Source of the DNA: Dendrobium chrysotoxum
Lineage: Eukaryota > Streptophyta > Magnoliopsida > Asparagales > Orchidaceae
NCBI GenBank assembly: GCA_019925795.1
Contig: CM034305.1
Span: forward strand, 56,284,573-56,348,572
Length of the DNA: 64,000 bases
Direction: 5' to 3'
Program-made: the position numbers and the translations under genes
The notes under the pieces: model-generated
Told to the model about the DNA's origin: nothing
Databases searched by the model: none
What the model saw: only the letters and a program-made list of their open reading frames with translations
Shown here: positions 1 to 10,576 of the stretch, piece after piece
Layout of the letters: every line of letters starts with the position of its first letter
Position numbering within the stretch: position 1 is the stretch's first letter

Positions 1-1700
1 ACACCCCAGTTATCCGAATAGACATTAATACATGCTGATGCCGAAGCCAAAGACACCGTATTTGCAGCAATCTCCACAACACTGCCCTCCTTATCACCAT
101 GCACCATTTTATTCCTACTCTTCCAAGAAAGAAACACAGCTGTACAATAAATATTTGCAATAAAGAATTGGTAACAGATAACCTTTTCAATCCATATCTA
201 CAACTCATAAAGGTAGAGAACACCGGAACTTGATATCCCCATTTATTCAAAACTCTTATAATCTGCCTTATTTCATTACAATTCGCAGTCATATGGCCTA
301 CATCCTCCACTGCCTTACATCCTCTCGAACACCCAAAATAATCAAGCATTCTTCAATGCATCAAGAAAGCATTCGAAGGAAGAACATCGTTAACAAGACG
401 CCACTAGAACAATTCTACATGAGGCTTCAGGCGAAGCTTCTTCATCCATCTCCAGTAATCATTATCACCCACAATTTCCAATGACGCCTCCTGAGACAAA
501 GCCGTAATGGTCTTCCCCGTATCTTTCATCTTTAGCTCCACTTGATCCATACAATCATCATTATAAATTGGAACTTGAATAATCAGTTCAATCAAATGCT
601 TCCCAAAATAAGTTTCAAGTTGAGGTACCTTCCATAATCCATTTGAGATAAAGTTACTGAGGCCGTAACCCACATCTTCCAAATCAGCTACAAATATAGG
701 CCACTTAGCGATACTTCTATCAAGTATCCACACATCATGAAGAATATTAATATAATAGCCATGAGAAACTTTCCACTTACAATAGGTCGGAGACAAGCCA
801 CTCCACTCAGCAATATCTTCCAAGTACTAGAGCTTCCCTTCTTCACAACCGCATTCCAAATATCTGTGCCATACTTTGCAATTAGATTGCGATTCAGTAA
901 AGAATTTGGATTTGCAATGAATTTCCAAGCAAATTTAGCACGAAGAGGTCCAACTTTAGCAACAGCAGAGAACATACCACGACCACCCTTATCTTTTGGT
1001 TTACATAGCAAATTCCAAGCAACATAATGCATACCTTGATTACCATCCTGTTTCTTCCATAAAAACCATCTACACATCTTATCAAACTCTTTCAATACTC
1101 TCAAAGGCACTAAAGAATGCGTTGACAAAAACACCAGAAGTGAAAGGAAAGCAGATTTCACAAGGATCATTCTTCCTTCCAAAGAAATAAATTTCTTTCC
1201 CCACGTATTCAATTTCTTCAATGCTACGTCCATCAGATTTTGAAAATCTGAGGCAACCAATCTCTTGAAATCAATCTTCACTCCGAGATAGCACATTTCA
1301 TTAACAATTCTGAAATTTAACAATTGTGAAATTGCTTTTCTTTCCTTTAATTTGACATATTTCCCAAACAAAATAACTAACTTATTCACATTCACCTTAT
1401 GGCCCGACCACCTGCAGTATTTATACAAAATATTCTTCACCTTCTTCATACTCTTGGTGCTAGCTTCTGAAAATGAGAATGTCATCTGCATAAAGTAAAT
1501 GAGTGATTTTGGGAGCATTTGGAGAAATTCTGATCTCCATATTACCACCCCTTTGAATAAAAGTATTAGATAACATTTGTGAACATAATATGAAGAGATA
1601 AGGGGACAAGGAACACCCTTTTCTAAACCCACTTCTTACCTCAATCCAATCCCAGTTCTTCCCATTGATTAAAATAGAGAATCTCGGTTCCATAACACAT
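1..1700 (-). pseudogene. L1-A ORF2 C-terminal part (RT to pre-RNase H), broken
   Basis: Minus-strand reading frames carry the L1 reverse transcriptase motif YADD (residues HLLYADDILIF, near 1466-1500) and a GCSLSPYLF motif upstream of it (about 1580-1620). Thumb and connection sequence with conserved Trp-rich motifs such as WNLLCKPKDKGGRG follows. At positions 1-230 a WKSRNKMVHGD-like segment is the usual stretch just before the RNase H domain of plant L1s. At least two frameshifts separate the pieces (frames ending at 1460, 688 and 404). YADD is intact, but the gene cannot be translated as one protein. Confidence 0.8.
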
Positions 1701-1721
1701 TCTAAAACAAGTTCAGAAAAC
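1701..1721. repeat. Target-site duplication of RTE element, left copy
   Basis: This 21-bp sequence beginning tctaaaacaagttcag is repeated exactly at 3884-3904, immediately outside the RTE element. Both copies lie in L1-A reading sequence, so the duplication marks insertion of the RTE into L1-A. Confidence 0.9.
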
Positions 1722-3883
1722 AACAACAACAACAACAACATCAAGCCTTTGTCCCACAACGTGGGGTCGGCAAAATGAATCCTTTTTATCCATTATGTCC
1801 GGTTCAAAGTCAAATTCTCATTTAAATCTAATAAAGAAAGATCATTTCTAATATTTTCTAACCAAGTCTTTTTAGGTCTACCTCTACCTTTCTTAACATA
1901 AGTCAAATCTAATACCTCTACTTTCCTAACTGGGTCATCGGAAGGCCGCCGTTTTATGTGACCAAACCATCTAAGGTGACTCTCTCTAATTTTATCCTCC
2001 ACTGGAGCTACTCCAACCTTTTCACGTATATGCTCATTTCGTATCCTGTCTCTAAGAGTAAATCCACTCATCCACCTGAGTATCCTCATCTCCGCAACAC
2101 ATAACTTTGTATTAAGCTTCTCTTTTAACGGCCAACATTCTACACCATAAAGCATTGCAGGTCTCACCACCATCTTATAGAATTTTCCCTTAAGTTTGAG
2201 GGGGACTTTTCTATCACACAACAAGCCCGATGCATTCCTCCACTTCAACCATCCAACTTGAATTCTACTGATAACATCCCCATCTATTTCACCATCACTC
2301 TGAACAATAGATCCAAGATATCTAAAACGTGTACTCTTATTAATGACTCGATCGCCCAAAGTCACAATCCCCTCACTAGGTCTATTACTGCTAAAATTAT
2401 ACTCCAAATATTCAATTTTAGATCTACTCAAGCGAAAACCTTTAGACTCTAAGGTTGATCTCCAGACTTCAAGTTTACCTTCAACTCCCTCTCTAGTCTT
2501 GTCAACAAGAAGAATATCATCAGCAAAAAGCATACACCAGGGTACATCCTCTTGTAAATGTCTAGGGAGAACATCCATGACTAACACGAAAAGATATGGG
2601 CTTAAAGCTGATCCTTGATGTAATCCAACCGAAATAGGGAAATACTTAGTCAAACCACCTTGTGTTTGAACATAAGTAATAGCTCCTTCATACATATCTT
2701 TAATGATTTGAATATAAGCATTATTAACTCCTTTCTTTTCAAGAACTCTCCATAGCACTTCTCTTGTAATTTTATCATATGCTTTCTCTAAATCAATAAA
2801 TATCATATGTAGATCCTCCTTATTCTCCCTATATTTCTCCATCAAACCTCTCAATAAATGTATAACTTCCATAGTAGACCTACCAGACATAAATCCAAAT
2901 TGATTTTGAGAAACATTAGTATCACGCCGTAGCCTACGCTCCATAACTCGCTCCCATAGTTTTAAAGTGTGACACATTAACTTAATTCCTCTATAATTCG
3001 CACAATCTTGTGCATCACCTTTATTCTTATAAATAGGAGTCAATATACTCATTCTCTACGCATCTGGCATATAGTCTTCAAAATATTATTAAAAAGTTTA
3101 GTTAGCCAAGAAATTCCTTCATCTCCTAACCATTTCCACATCTCTATCGGGATATCATCAGGTCCAACAGCTTTTCCACACTTCATTTTCTTTAAAGCCT
3201 CTCTAACTTCGATTTTACTAATACACCGATAAAAGTAGAAATCTTTATTTTCATTTAGGGTGATAAGGTCACTAAAGTCAATTTTATTCTTACAATCTTC
3301 ATTAAAAAGTTTATCAAAATATCTCATCCACCTTTGTTGAATATCATCTTCTAAGAAAAGTACTTTTTGATCTTCATCCTTAATACACTTCACTTGAATT
3401 AAATCCTTACTACTCCTATCTCTTTGTTTGGCTAGCTTATACATATATCTTTCTCCCTTCTTAGTATCTAATCTATTATATTAATCATTAAAAGCTAAGA
3501 TCTTTGCATCACATATTGCTTTTTTAGAATCCTTACATGCCTCTTTATATCTTTCCCAATTATCAGAAATTTTACTTTTAAACCAATTTTTATAACAAAT
3601 CTTCTTATTTTTTATCTTTTCTTGCACAATTGGATTCCACCACCAGCTATTTTTACTATTAGGGGATTTTCCCTTTGATACTCCAAACACATCTTTTGCA
3701 ATATTTTTAATATCACTAGCCACTTTTTCCCACATAACATTAGCGTCCTCATGCACAAATAAAATTGTAGAATCTAAAATCTTACTCTCAAAAATATTTT
3801 TATTACTATTCTTTAAATGCCCCCATCTAATCCTAGAAAATCACTTTACTTTATTTTTTATTTTCTGTCCCTTCATCTTAAAG
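1722..3883 (-). mobile_element. RTE-clade LINE inserted in L1-A
   Basis: A 2.16-kb minus-strand RTE LINE bounded by exact 21-bp target-site duplications. Its 3' end on the minus strand finishes in a (TTG)n simple repeat, seen as (CAA)n at about 1722-1740 on the plus strand, as is usual for plant RTE elements instead of a poly(A) tail. The 5' end is truncated: the endonuclease domain is missing and sequence begins in the linker ahead of RT. The coding part has only one in-frame stop and one frameshift, so the insertion is younger than its host L1. Confidence 0.92.
1793..3756 (-). pseudogene. RTE reverse transcriptase ORF (5'-truncated)
   Basis: Encodes the reverse transcriptase that copies RTE RNA at a nicked target. 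The pieces in order are a linker (3481-3756), an N-terminal RT segment with GKAVGPDDIP (3049-3444), and the RT core plus C-terminus (1793-3052). The core shows ANYRGI, an IDLEKAYD motif A, QGSALSPYLF, and an intact FADD active site. The C-terminal part includes the RTE motif HLRWFGHIKRRP and a basic GRGRPKKTW segment. One TAA stop near 3480 and one frameshift near 3050 interrupt it. The apurinic endonuclease is absent, so it cannot act alone. Confidence 0.9.
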
Positions 3884-3904
3884 TCTAAAACAAGTTCAGA
3901 AAAC
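3884..3904. repeat. Target-site duplication of RTE element, right copy
   Basis: Exact 21-bp copy of 1701-1721. L1-A sequence resumes straight after it. Confidence 0.9.
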
Positions 3905-4026
3905 ATCAACAAAAATTGAGATACTTGAGCACTTGCCTCAAAGCCGGCCACCCCATGCTATCATAAGCTTGTTCCATTTCAATTTTTAAAGCCACTAGAC
4001 CCTTCTTAGCTTTGGAATATCTAAAT
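3905..4026 (-). pseudogene. L1-A ORF2 RT motif A fragment
   Basis: Read on the minus strand, this 120-bp piece gives RT sequence around a KIEMEQAYD motif A, the segment that precedes the part found at 1460-1700. It is the upstream side of L1-A, cut off by the RTE insertion. Beyond 4026 the homology changes abruptly to the LRK10-like kinase exon. The first acidic residue of motif A reads Glu where L1 elements normally have Asp. Confidence 0.75.
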
Positions 4027-5824
4027 TTGTTGATGTTAGTTTGGCACATAAAAATTGCAATCTTTCAAGTAGATCAATAAATCAAGGTGATTATAATGAA
4101 ACATTTTTGTTTGAGCGGTGGGATTATTAAGGTCAGGACAATTTATTAACTGCTCAGTAAAGATCAATAGTCCAAGTTATGAAATTATGCCTTGTCTCAG
4201 GAAGAACAACTCAGCCATCTATGCGATATTTGATGCATTATCAGTTAGATTCATCCTAGTAAATTGTCATTCTTTGTATAATAGTTCCTGTGATTGAAAA
4301 TATTCAATTTAGTTTTTTTTTTATCAACTCAAGTTAGGTTTTTGGTTAAATTGGCCAATCATTTCAACAACAGGTGCCATTCACTATTGTACCCAACGTG
4401 CTTGGCCGTAAGTATACACACTATACTCATGCTAACTTTATATTATCCATCTTCTATTCTATTTCCTTGATGCAACATATATTTTATTGGAAACAACATT
4501 ACCATATTTGTTATGATACTATTCTTTTTCAAAATGATTTCTTGGCATGTATATATGAAGAGTAGTACATTTATTCAAAATTATCCTTCTACACACTAGC
4601 AACAATTTTATTAATAATGAACATAACACTCCTAATACTAGGTAGATAACTTTCTTTCACTTAAATAATGAAATTATTAGTACAATATTGAATGAAAACT
4701 AATTTACATTCTTGCAATTTTGTTACTAATTGGAGCATTTCTGCTAACACCATTATGTGTTCTTTCTTTCCTTACATACATTTTATTCATGATTTTTGTG
4801 CCTGTTTATACTGTTGAGAGGTTTCTACAAAACCAGAAATCCCTCTCACCATCAAGATATTCATACAATGAAATTATGACAATTACCAATAATTTCAAGG
4901 AGAAGTTGGGACAAGGAGGTTTTGGTTTCATCTTTAAAATAAGACTCCTCGGTGGTTGTTTGATTACTGTGAAGATTTTGAAAAAATCCATGGGTGATGG
5001 AGAGAATTTTATTAATGAAGTATCCACTATCGGTATGATTCATCATATAAATGTAGTTCACCTAATTAGATTTTTTGTTAAATGTTCTATAGAGCTTTGG
5101 TTTATGAGAAAATGGCCAATAGATCTCTTAATAAATACATTTTCACTTCAAATGAGGCAAATAGAATCCTCAACACAGGCAAGCTTCTTGAGATTGCCCT
5201 ATCTGTGGCCAAAGGACTTCATTACCTACACCAAGGGTGTAATATGAAGAATTTTGCATTTTTTACATGAAACCTCATAATATCTTTTTGGATCATAAAT
5301 TCACACCAAAGATTTATAATTTTGGCTTAGCAAAGTTGCACCCCAAGGGCCATAGTCTTGCCACCACTAGTGCTGCCAGAGGAACAATTGGATACATTGC
5401 ACTAGAATTAATATCCATATTTTTTGGGACTATATCTCATAAATCAAATGCATATATGTTTGGCATGATTCTAATGGACATGGCTAGTGGTTGTAGGCAT
5501 ACTAACTTGAAAGAAATTAATTCTAGTCAAGTTTATTATCTTTCATCGATTTATGATAAGCTACAAAAGAGGAAACTATCTAAAAACTTTGATATTTTTG
5601 ATATTGATGATTTTGAAGGAAGCTATGCATGGTGGGGTTGTGTTGCATTTAGACACGACCTTTATATCATCTTTCTATGATCAATGTTGTGGAGACATTG
5701 GAAGCTGATGTGGATTCCTTACAAATTCCACCAAAGCCTTTATTATCTTCTTTAGATCTAGTGTCTCCATGAAACTTATGCTTCGATTACTTTATCTGAG
5801 CTATCAATAATTTTAGAGGAATAG
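4027..5824 (+). pseudogene. LRK10-like receptor kinase pseudogene 1
   Basis: A decayed paralogue of the intact kinase at 10577-12686, same strand. It starts part-way through the extracellular exon (4027 aligns with about 10838), because L1-A inserted there. The intron 1 donor context (taagtatac near 4408) survives, but the acceptor AG is lost. A membrane segment and kinase domain follow from 4720. The glycine loop GQGGFG and beta-3 VKIL are visible. A frameshift near 5090 breaks the middle and the HFDIKPHN catalytic loop is destroyed near 5255-5270. The DFG motif reads NFG and APE reads ALE. The C-terminal tail frameshifts near 5690. It cannot make an active kinase. Confidence 0.92.
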
Positions 5825-7910
5825 TAATTAGGTGTCTACAACAAATCTCAAAATGGGTTATTTTTTTAAATCATATACTGTAAATTCTATTAAGCAAAGT
5901 TGTTAAAAATATGTTCTTTTTTATTTAAATGTAAGACAAAATTCTTAATTGCATAGTTTGGCAAAGATTACTACATTTAGAATTTTCATTTAGGCTATGT
6001 TTCCTGTGAAAGAGTTGAAAGGGTTGAAATGAAAGGAAATAGAATCATAAATCGTAATGGCTTTAAATTACAATTTATGTTTACTCATTTATTTTGTTGA
6101 ATAGCCAAGTGAATTTTTTTCCTTCTTTTAATAAATGATTGATGAGAAATTAAGATCTTATTTCACGAGTCCTTATAATGTGTAGGTCACAATGATGCCT
6201 CAAAAAGATTTTTTTTTTTTTCATTTTTTCATTAAAGTATAGTGTAAAATTATAATTGAAAAATTATTTTTGTTAACATGTCTTAGATAAATAAAATTAT
6301 GTAATAATTATATGGAAAATAAACATCCATTATAAAATTAGGAAGATGAATATGTTTGCATTCCCCCCACTTTTGTCTAAGTAAACATAACATGAATAAA
6401 AATTTGAATTAGTTTTTACATAGTTGTATATTTAATAATGCATGTTAATAACTGGTTCTTAAATGATTTATCAAATAAAATTATAAGAATCATACTGTAA
6501 ATTAAAATTAGATTGTATTTCAAAATTCTAAAAATTGTATTGAATCTTGTGAGCTAGAATTCTAAGGATCATGTTGCATTTTTTAATATATTAAAGGTAG
6601 ATTTATCCTTTATTTAGTATACATATTCTTGAGCACACAAAGAGTCAAACTAGATGTTGGCATGTAAACAATAGGTGACTATGTTATAACTCTTCAATTT
6701 TAGTTGTATTTCTTCTATAAAATTCATTAATAAAATAATACTTTGGAATGACAAACATAGTTATTCATTCCCAAATACTTGAAATTCTATTTTATATTTC
6801 ATTTTCTAAATTTTTATTATCCATTCTATTTCCCCAAATTTATGTCAAATTGGCATTAGAGTTTATCTCATTTTTCATGCATATAAAATTGTCATTTTCT
6901 CACCCTTACCATGAAAATTTAAAAGTTTGAGTATCCAAAATAAAGGTTGTGCTTGCATCCCAAGGCATTATCAAAATTTTTATGAAGTTTATAAAGAGTT
7001 ACAAGGAGGAGCTACCTTCACTGTTCTATGAAGAGATGTTGTGTGATAGATCAGTAAAATGTTGGAAACCTTAATATTTATCAATCAATCTATAGATGAA
7101 AAAGAATTTGGACATTGTAGATAACACCTCCAAGTATCAGAGAATCTTAGAAATGCTTATAAGGAGCCAAGATATTCTATAGTGCCTTAGAAGAGCACTT
7201 GGCCAAGATTGTGCTACCATAATTTCATCTTTTGTTTATGCTTTTTAAAGGCCCTTACACCATAAGAAACCTATCAATCTACTCAGAACTATGCTAAAAG
7301 CATCAACATAATCTTTCCAAGAGATTATAGCTATTTGTATCATTTATTGTTCCCTTTTTAATCTTCTAAATCTAAGATAAGGGCTGTTAAGTTTTGCCTC
7401 ACCTAAGGGCTTGGCCAACCACACCATTAAGTTGCTATCCTCTGATAACTTCCCTAACTTTCCTAAACACTTGTAATATATGGTAAAAATAAATTGAAGG
7501 CTCAGGTTCCCTCTATTTACCCATCACTTTTATGTTCATATTACCCATTAATATGGGTAGTTGAGGGCAATTAGAGTGATGTCCTACTAATCGACATAGT
7601 ACACATTTTTTCTAGGCATACCATAACTATTTGACAAGTTGGTAGTTCATTATGGTTGAGAGAATAGTTATGTGTTAAATCATAGAGATGAGGCCATCAA
7701 ACTATTCCTAGTTAAGCCATTAGTCAAACACCACCTTCTATTCCATACGAACCTAATTTAGAGATTTGGGCCAAGTTATGATAATAAAATTCATTTGATG
7801 AGTAACATCTTTTAATGTTTTATTTTATTAATAAATTGATGTTTCTTTCTTCTAAATTTGATCAGAAATTTTATCCTATAAATATGAATTCTAAGATAGC
7901 ATGAAATAGC

Positions 7911-7944
7911 AAAAGAGGAAGAAGAAGAAAAGAAGAAGAAGAAA
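7911..7944. repeat. GAA/AAG-rich microsatellite
   Basis: An imperfect run of gaa and aag triplets, purine only, of about 34 bp. Confidence 0.7.
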
Positions 7945-8123
7945 GTTTACATATATCTATGTACTAAGAAGAGTTATCTAGTGAGTATTTAATATTTTTT
8001 GTTAGTTGTGGAACCCACATGTCTATTCATTGAGTATGACAGATTAGAAGTGAAACATCTAAGATGCCAAGAGAAAATAAATCAGATTAAATCATCAAAG
8101 TTATCATGAAGCAAATGTATGTG

Positions 8124-8143
8124 ATATATATATATATATATAT
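8124..8143. repeat. (TA)n microsatellite
   Basis: About ten TA units in intergenic DNA. Confidence 0.8.
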
Positions 8144-8739
8144 GCCAACACTTCGGTGAGGGTTTAAGTCCCTCATTTAAAGTGAAATTGAAATGATCTT
8201 TTTGAGTCCTCAATTTGAAAATATGCCAACCAATCAACTTCTTATCAAGATTTCTAGCCCACTCATAGAAATTTGTTGAAGTATTCCTAAAATGACTATA
8301 GTTTCTCTCATGATTATATAAGTGACCTAAGAGGAACCTTTAATTATTCAATCTATCCTTTCAATATTTTTTCCTTAAGCTAACTTTAAGGAAGACCACT
8401 TTCATGTTCAACCATGCTTGGTCTTAATGGATACAAAAAAATGGCATGGGCATTCAACTTCCTTTTGTTTTTCATAAATTATTTATAGGTGTAATGGGCT
8501 TGATTATGAGAATCATTCCAATAAGTTTATAGGTATTGATTTGACACATGATAAAATCAATCTTAAACACTTCAATATGCCTTAGAATTTATGGGATCAT
8601 TTGTTGATTATCAACCAAATGATCCAATCATCTAGCAAAACTTCCTATAGAAGGTTTAAACCATCAAATCGATCATAAATGATTTGACCATAATGGTTTA
8701 GCATGCTTATCATCAACTTGATTAAAACTCTTGACTTGG

Positions 8740-9490
8740 CTTGGTAGTCTAGCTATGTATTTTTACCTAAGATTCCTATAAACATAATTACTTTCATTAG
8801 TTGAGTCTACTCCAAATACAATCATATCCTTTTGATTGTGCTTTCACTCCTCAATCATTCTGTTTTGATTGGGAATCTTTGTAGACTAATTATGCTTATT
8901 TGACCCTATTTTTTTCTAGTAAAATCATGTTATTATGACAATATTACTTATCCTCTTAACTATACTATTTTGGCTAAAAAAATTCTTTATTTGGTCTTAC
9001 TCTTCTAATTATACTAGTCCCTAACACAATTATGCTTTAGTTAAATTTATCTTTTATATAGTAATGCTCTTTTGACTATACTATCTCAATACGATATTAC
9101 TCGTTTGTTTGGATCTCCCTAATTTGGTTATGCTATTTTACCTAAATTCATCTTTAGTGCAGTACTTACTATACTATCCTCCTCTTGGTCATACACTCAT
9201 GATTAGATCTCATTGATGTAATCAAAATCTTTTGACCAAGCCTACCCTTGGTTTTTTCATGCACCTTTGGCTAGGCTAACCATTGCAATGGCCATATCAT
9301 TCTAGCTAAGTCCTTCTCATGGTATGATTATACTATTTTATTATATCTCCATCTTTCGACTCATGCTCTTTTGATTAGAAAATATCATAAATTTATTCAT
9401 GCTCATTTGAACAAACTTATTCCCTAGTTTGTCATGCATTTTCAACAAGGCTAATAGTTGTTATGGCCATGCACTTAAGGCTAATCCATT
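8740..9490. repeat. Degenerate short-period repeat region
   Basis: Phrases such as ttttgactatgct, attatgct and ggctaagtcc recur every 30-60 bp with heavy divergence. It looks like a decayed LTR or minisatellite. No coding frame, no clean unit and no ends can be defined. Confidence 0.35.
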
Positions 9491-9882
9491 TGAGAAGGCA
9501 TATGCGAGTTTACAACTTTAACAATTTGGCAGGATTTTTTTTTCTCTTTTTTTAAATGAAAACTACCCTGATCACTATCTACCGTTACGTATTTTAAAGG
9601 TGTTCATTTGATAATAGAGATCATAATTTCTCGTATAAGCCTTTTTTTTACTTTCGTGTATATTTTATAATGAAGATTTTTTATTTGACGACAAGTATAT
9701 GCGTATTAAAAGAAATACATTGTAAAATAAAAATATATTTGAATGATTTGATTGAGTGTGCTGATTTATATTTTTTATTGTTATAAGAGAATGTAAACTA
9801 ATAACAATGCATTTTAAATAATAATTAACCGAAGGTTGGCGATGTCAGGAGCTGTAGCTGTGGGTTGCAAACGTGATTGTGT

Positions 9883-9956
<74 letters not shown>
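9883..9956. repeat. Compound (TA)9(GA)28 microsatellite
   Basis: Nine TA units run directly into 28 GA units, uninterrupted. It lies about 620 bp upstream of the preferred start codon of the intact kinase. Long GA tracts can bind plant BBR/BPC (GAGA-binding) factors; an effect on this gene is only possible. Confidence 0.95.
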
Positions 9957-9960
<4 letters not shown>

Positions 9961-10339
9961 TATAATATTTTTTTCCTCTTACAACTCTATTCATATCAAC
10001 AGCACATCAAAATTTCTTTTCAGCAGAGGTTTTTGGCAAAAGATTTTTTTTAAATGTCGAAAGAGTGATTGAATTCGAAAACAAAAAGATTTTATCCCTT
10101 TGTTATTATTATTATTATTTATTTTATTATTGTTATATTATCAAGAAAAAGAAAATTAAATTGGATAAACAAGAAATGAAAAAAAAATTATGAATTGGGC
10201 TCTTTATCTCTGCAATATATATTCTTTATTCATTTTTATTTTTATACAATTTTTTACCTCTTAAATTATCGTTATACATCTTACAACATAGTATAAAAGT
10301 GTATAAAAACTTTCATCTCATATTGGACAAGGAAGTAAT

Positions 10340-10525
10340 TAAGGTCAGTCAAACTTGCCCTTGAAGCAGTCAAACTTGGCTGCTTGCATAGTCTATTAAT
10401 AATAAAAAATTCTGGGCCAATTAAAAATCAGCAAAATTAATACTAGAATTTGACTGGCTTTTAAAAGTCAAAAGCACCACAACCTTCCTATCATATTACA
10501 CAACCATTCAATTATTTAAACTTAG
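10340..10525 (+). promoter_or_regulatory. Proximal promoter of the LRK10-like kinase with four W-box cores
   Basis: Within 125 bp there are four W-box cores (TTGACT or its complement AGTCAA) at 10347-10352, 10368-10373, 10450-10455 and 10466-10471. WRKY factors bind TTGAC[C/T] and commonly control defence receptor genes. An AT-rich TATA-like stretch (ttatttaaac, about 10511-10521) lies just before the first ATG of the long reading frame. Transcription from it would begin downstream of ATG 10526 and favour ATG 10577. No expression data are available here, so this is inference from motifs. Confidence 0.5.
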
Positions 10526-10576
10526 ATGGAGAAGCCTCCACACTTGAAAGAGGGACAAGTATGGGAAGCTCATAGG

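Larger units (their letters stand above)
1..4026 (-). mobile_element. L1-type LINE A, 5'-truncated, 3' end outside window
   Basis: A non-LTR retrotransposon on the minus strand. Translated pieces match the plant L1 ORF2 order: RT palm pieces at 3905-4026 and 1460-1700, RT thumb and connection at 688-1460, then a C-terminal pre-RNase H region towards position 1. Its right edge is set by homology. From about 4027 the sequence aligns with exon 1 of the kinase gene at 10838 onward, so the LINE inserted into that kinase copy and was 5'-truncated within RT. An RTE LINE later split it at 1722-3883. Stops and frameshifts make it inactive. The 3' end, poly(A) tail and outer target-site duplication lie left of the window. 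Confidence 0.85.
5825..10339. other. AT-rich intergenic region without recognisable gene
   Basis: The first 500 bp (5825 to about 6350) is the 3' flank shared with the other two kinase copies. The rest has no convincing coding sequence on either strand. It holds a GAA-rich tract, a short TA repeat, degenerate LTR-like sequence (8150-9500) and a compound TA/GA microsatellite. The few ORFs of about 60 codons are AT-rich chance frames. Confidence 0.6.

Noticed and set aside
10526..10576. Upstream in-frame ATG of the kinase as true start
   Set aside because: The 17 extra residues are polar and would bury the signal peptide. The TATA-like box lies only a few bases before this ATG. Not excluded, but less likely than 10577.
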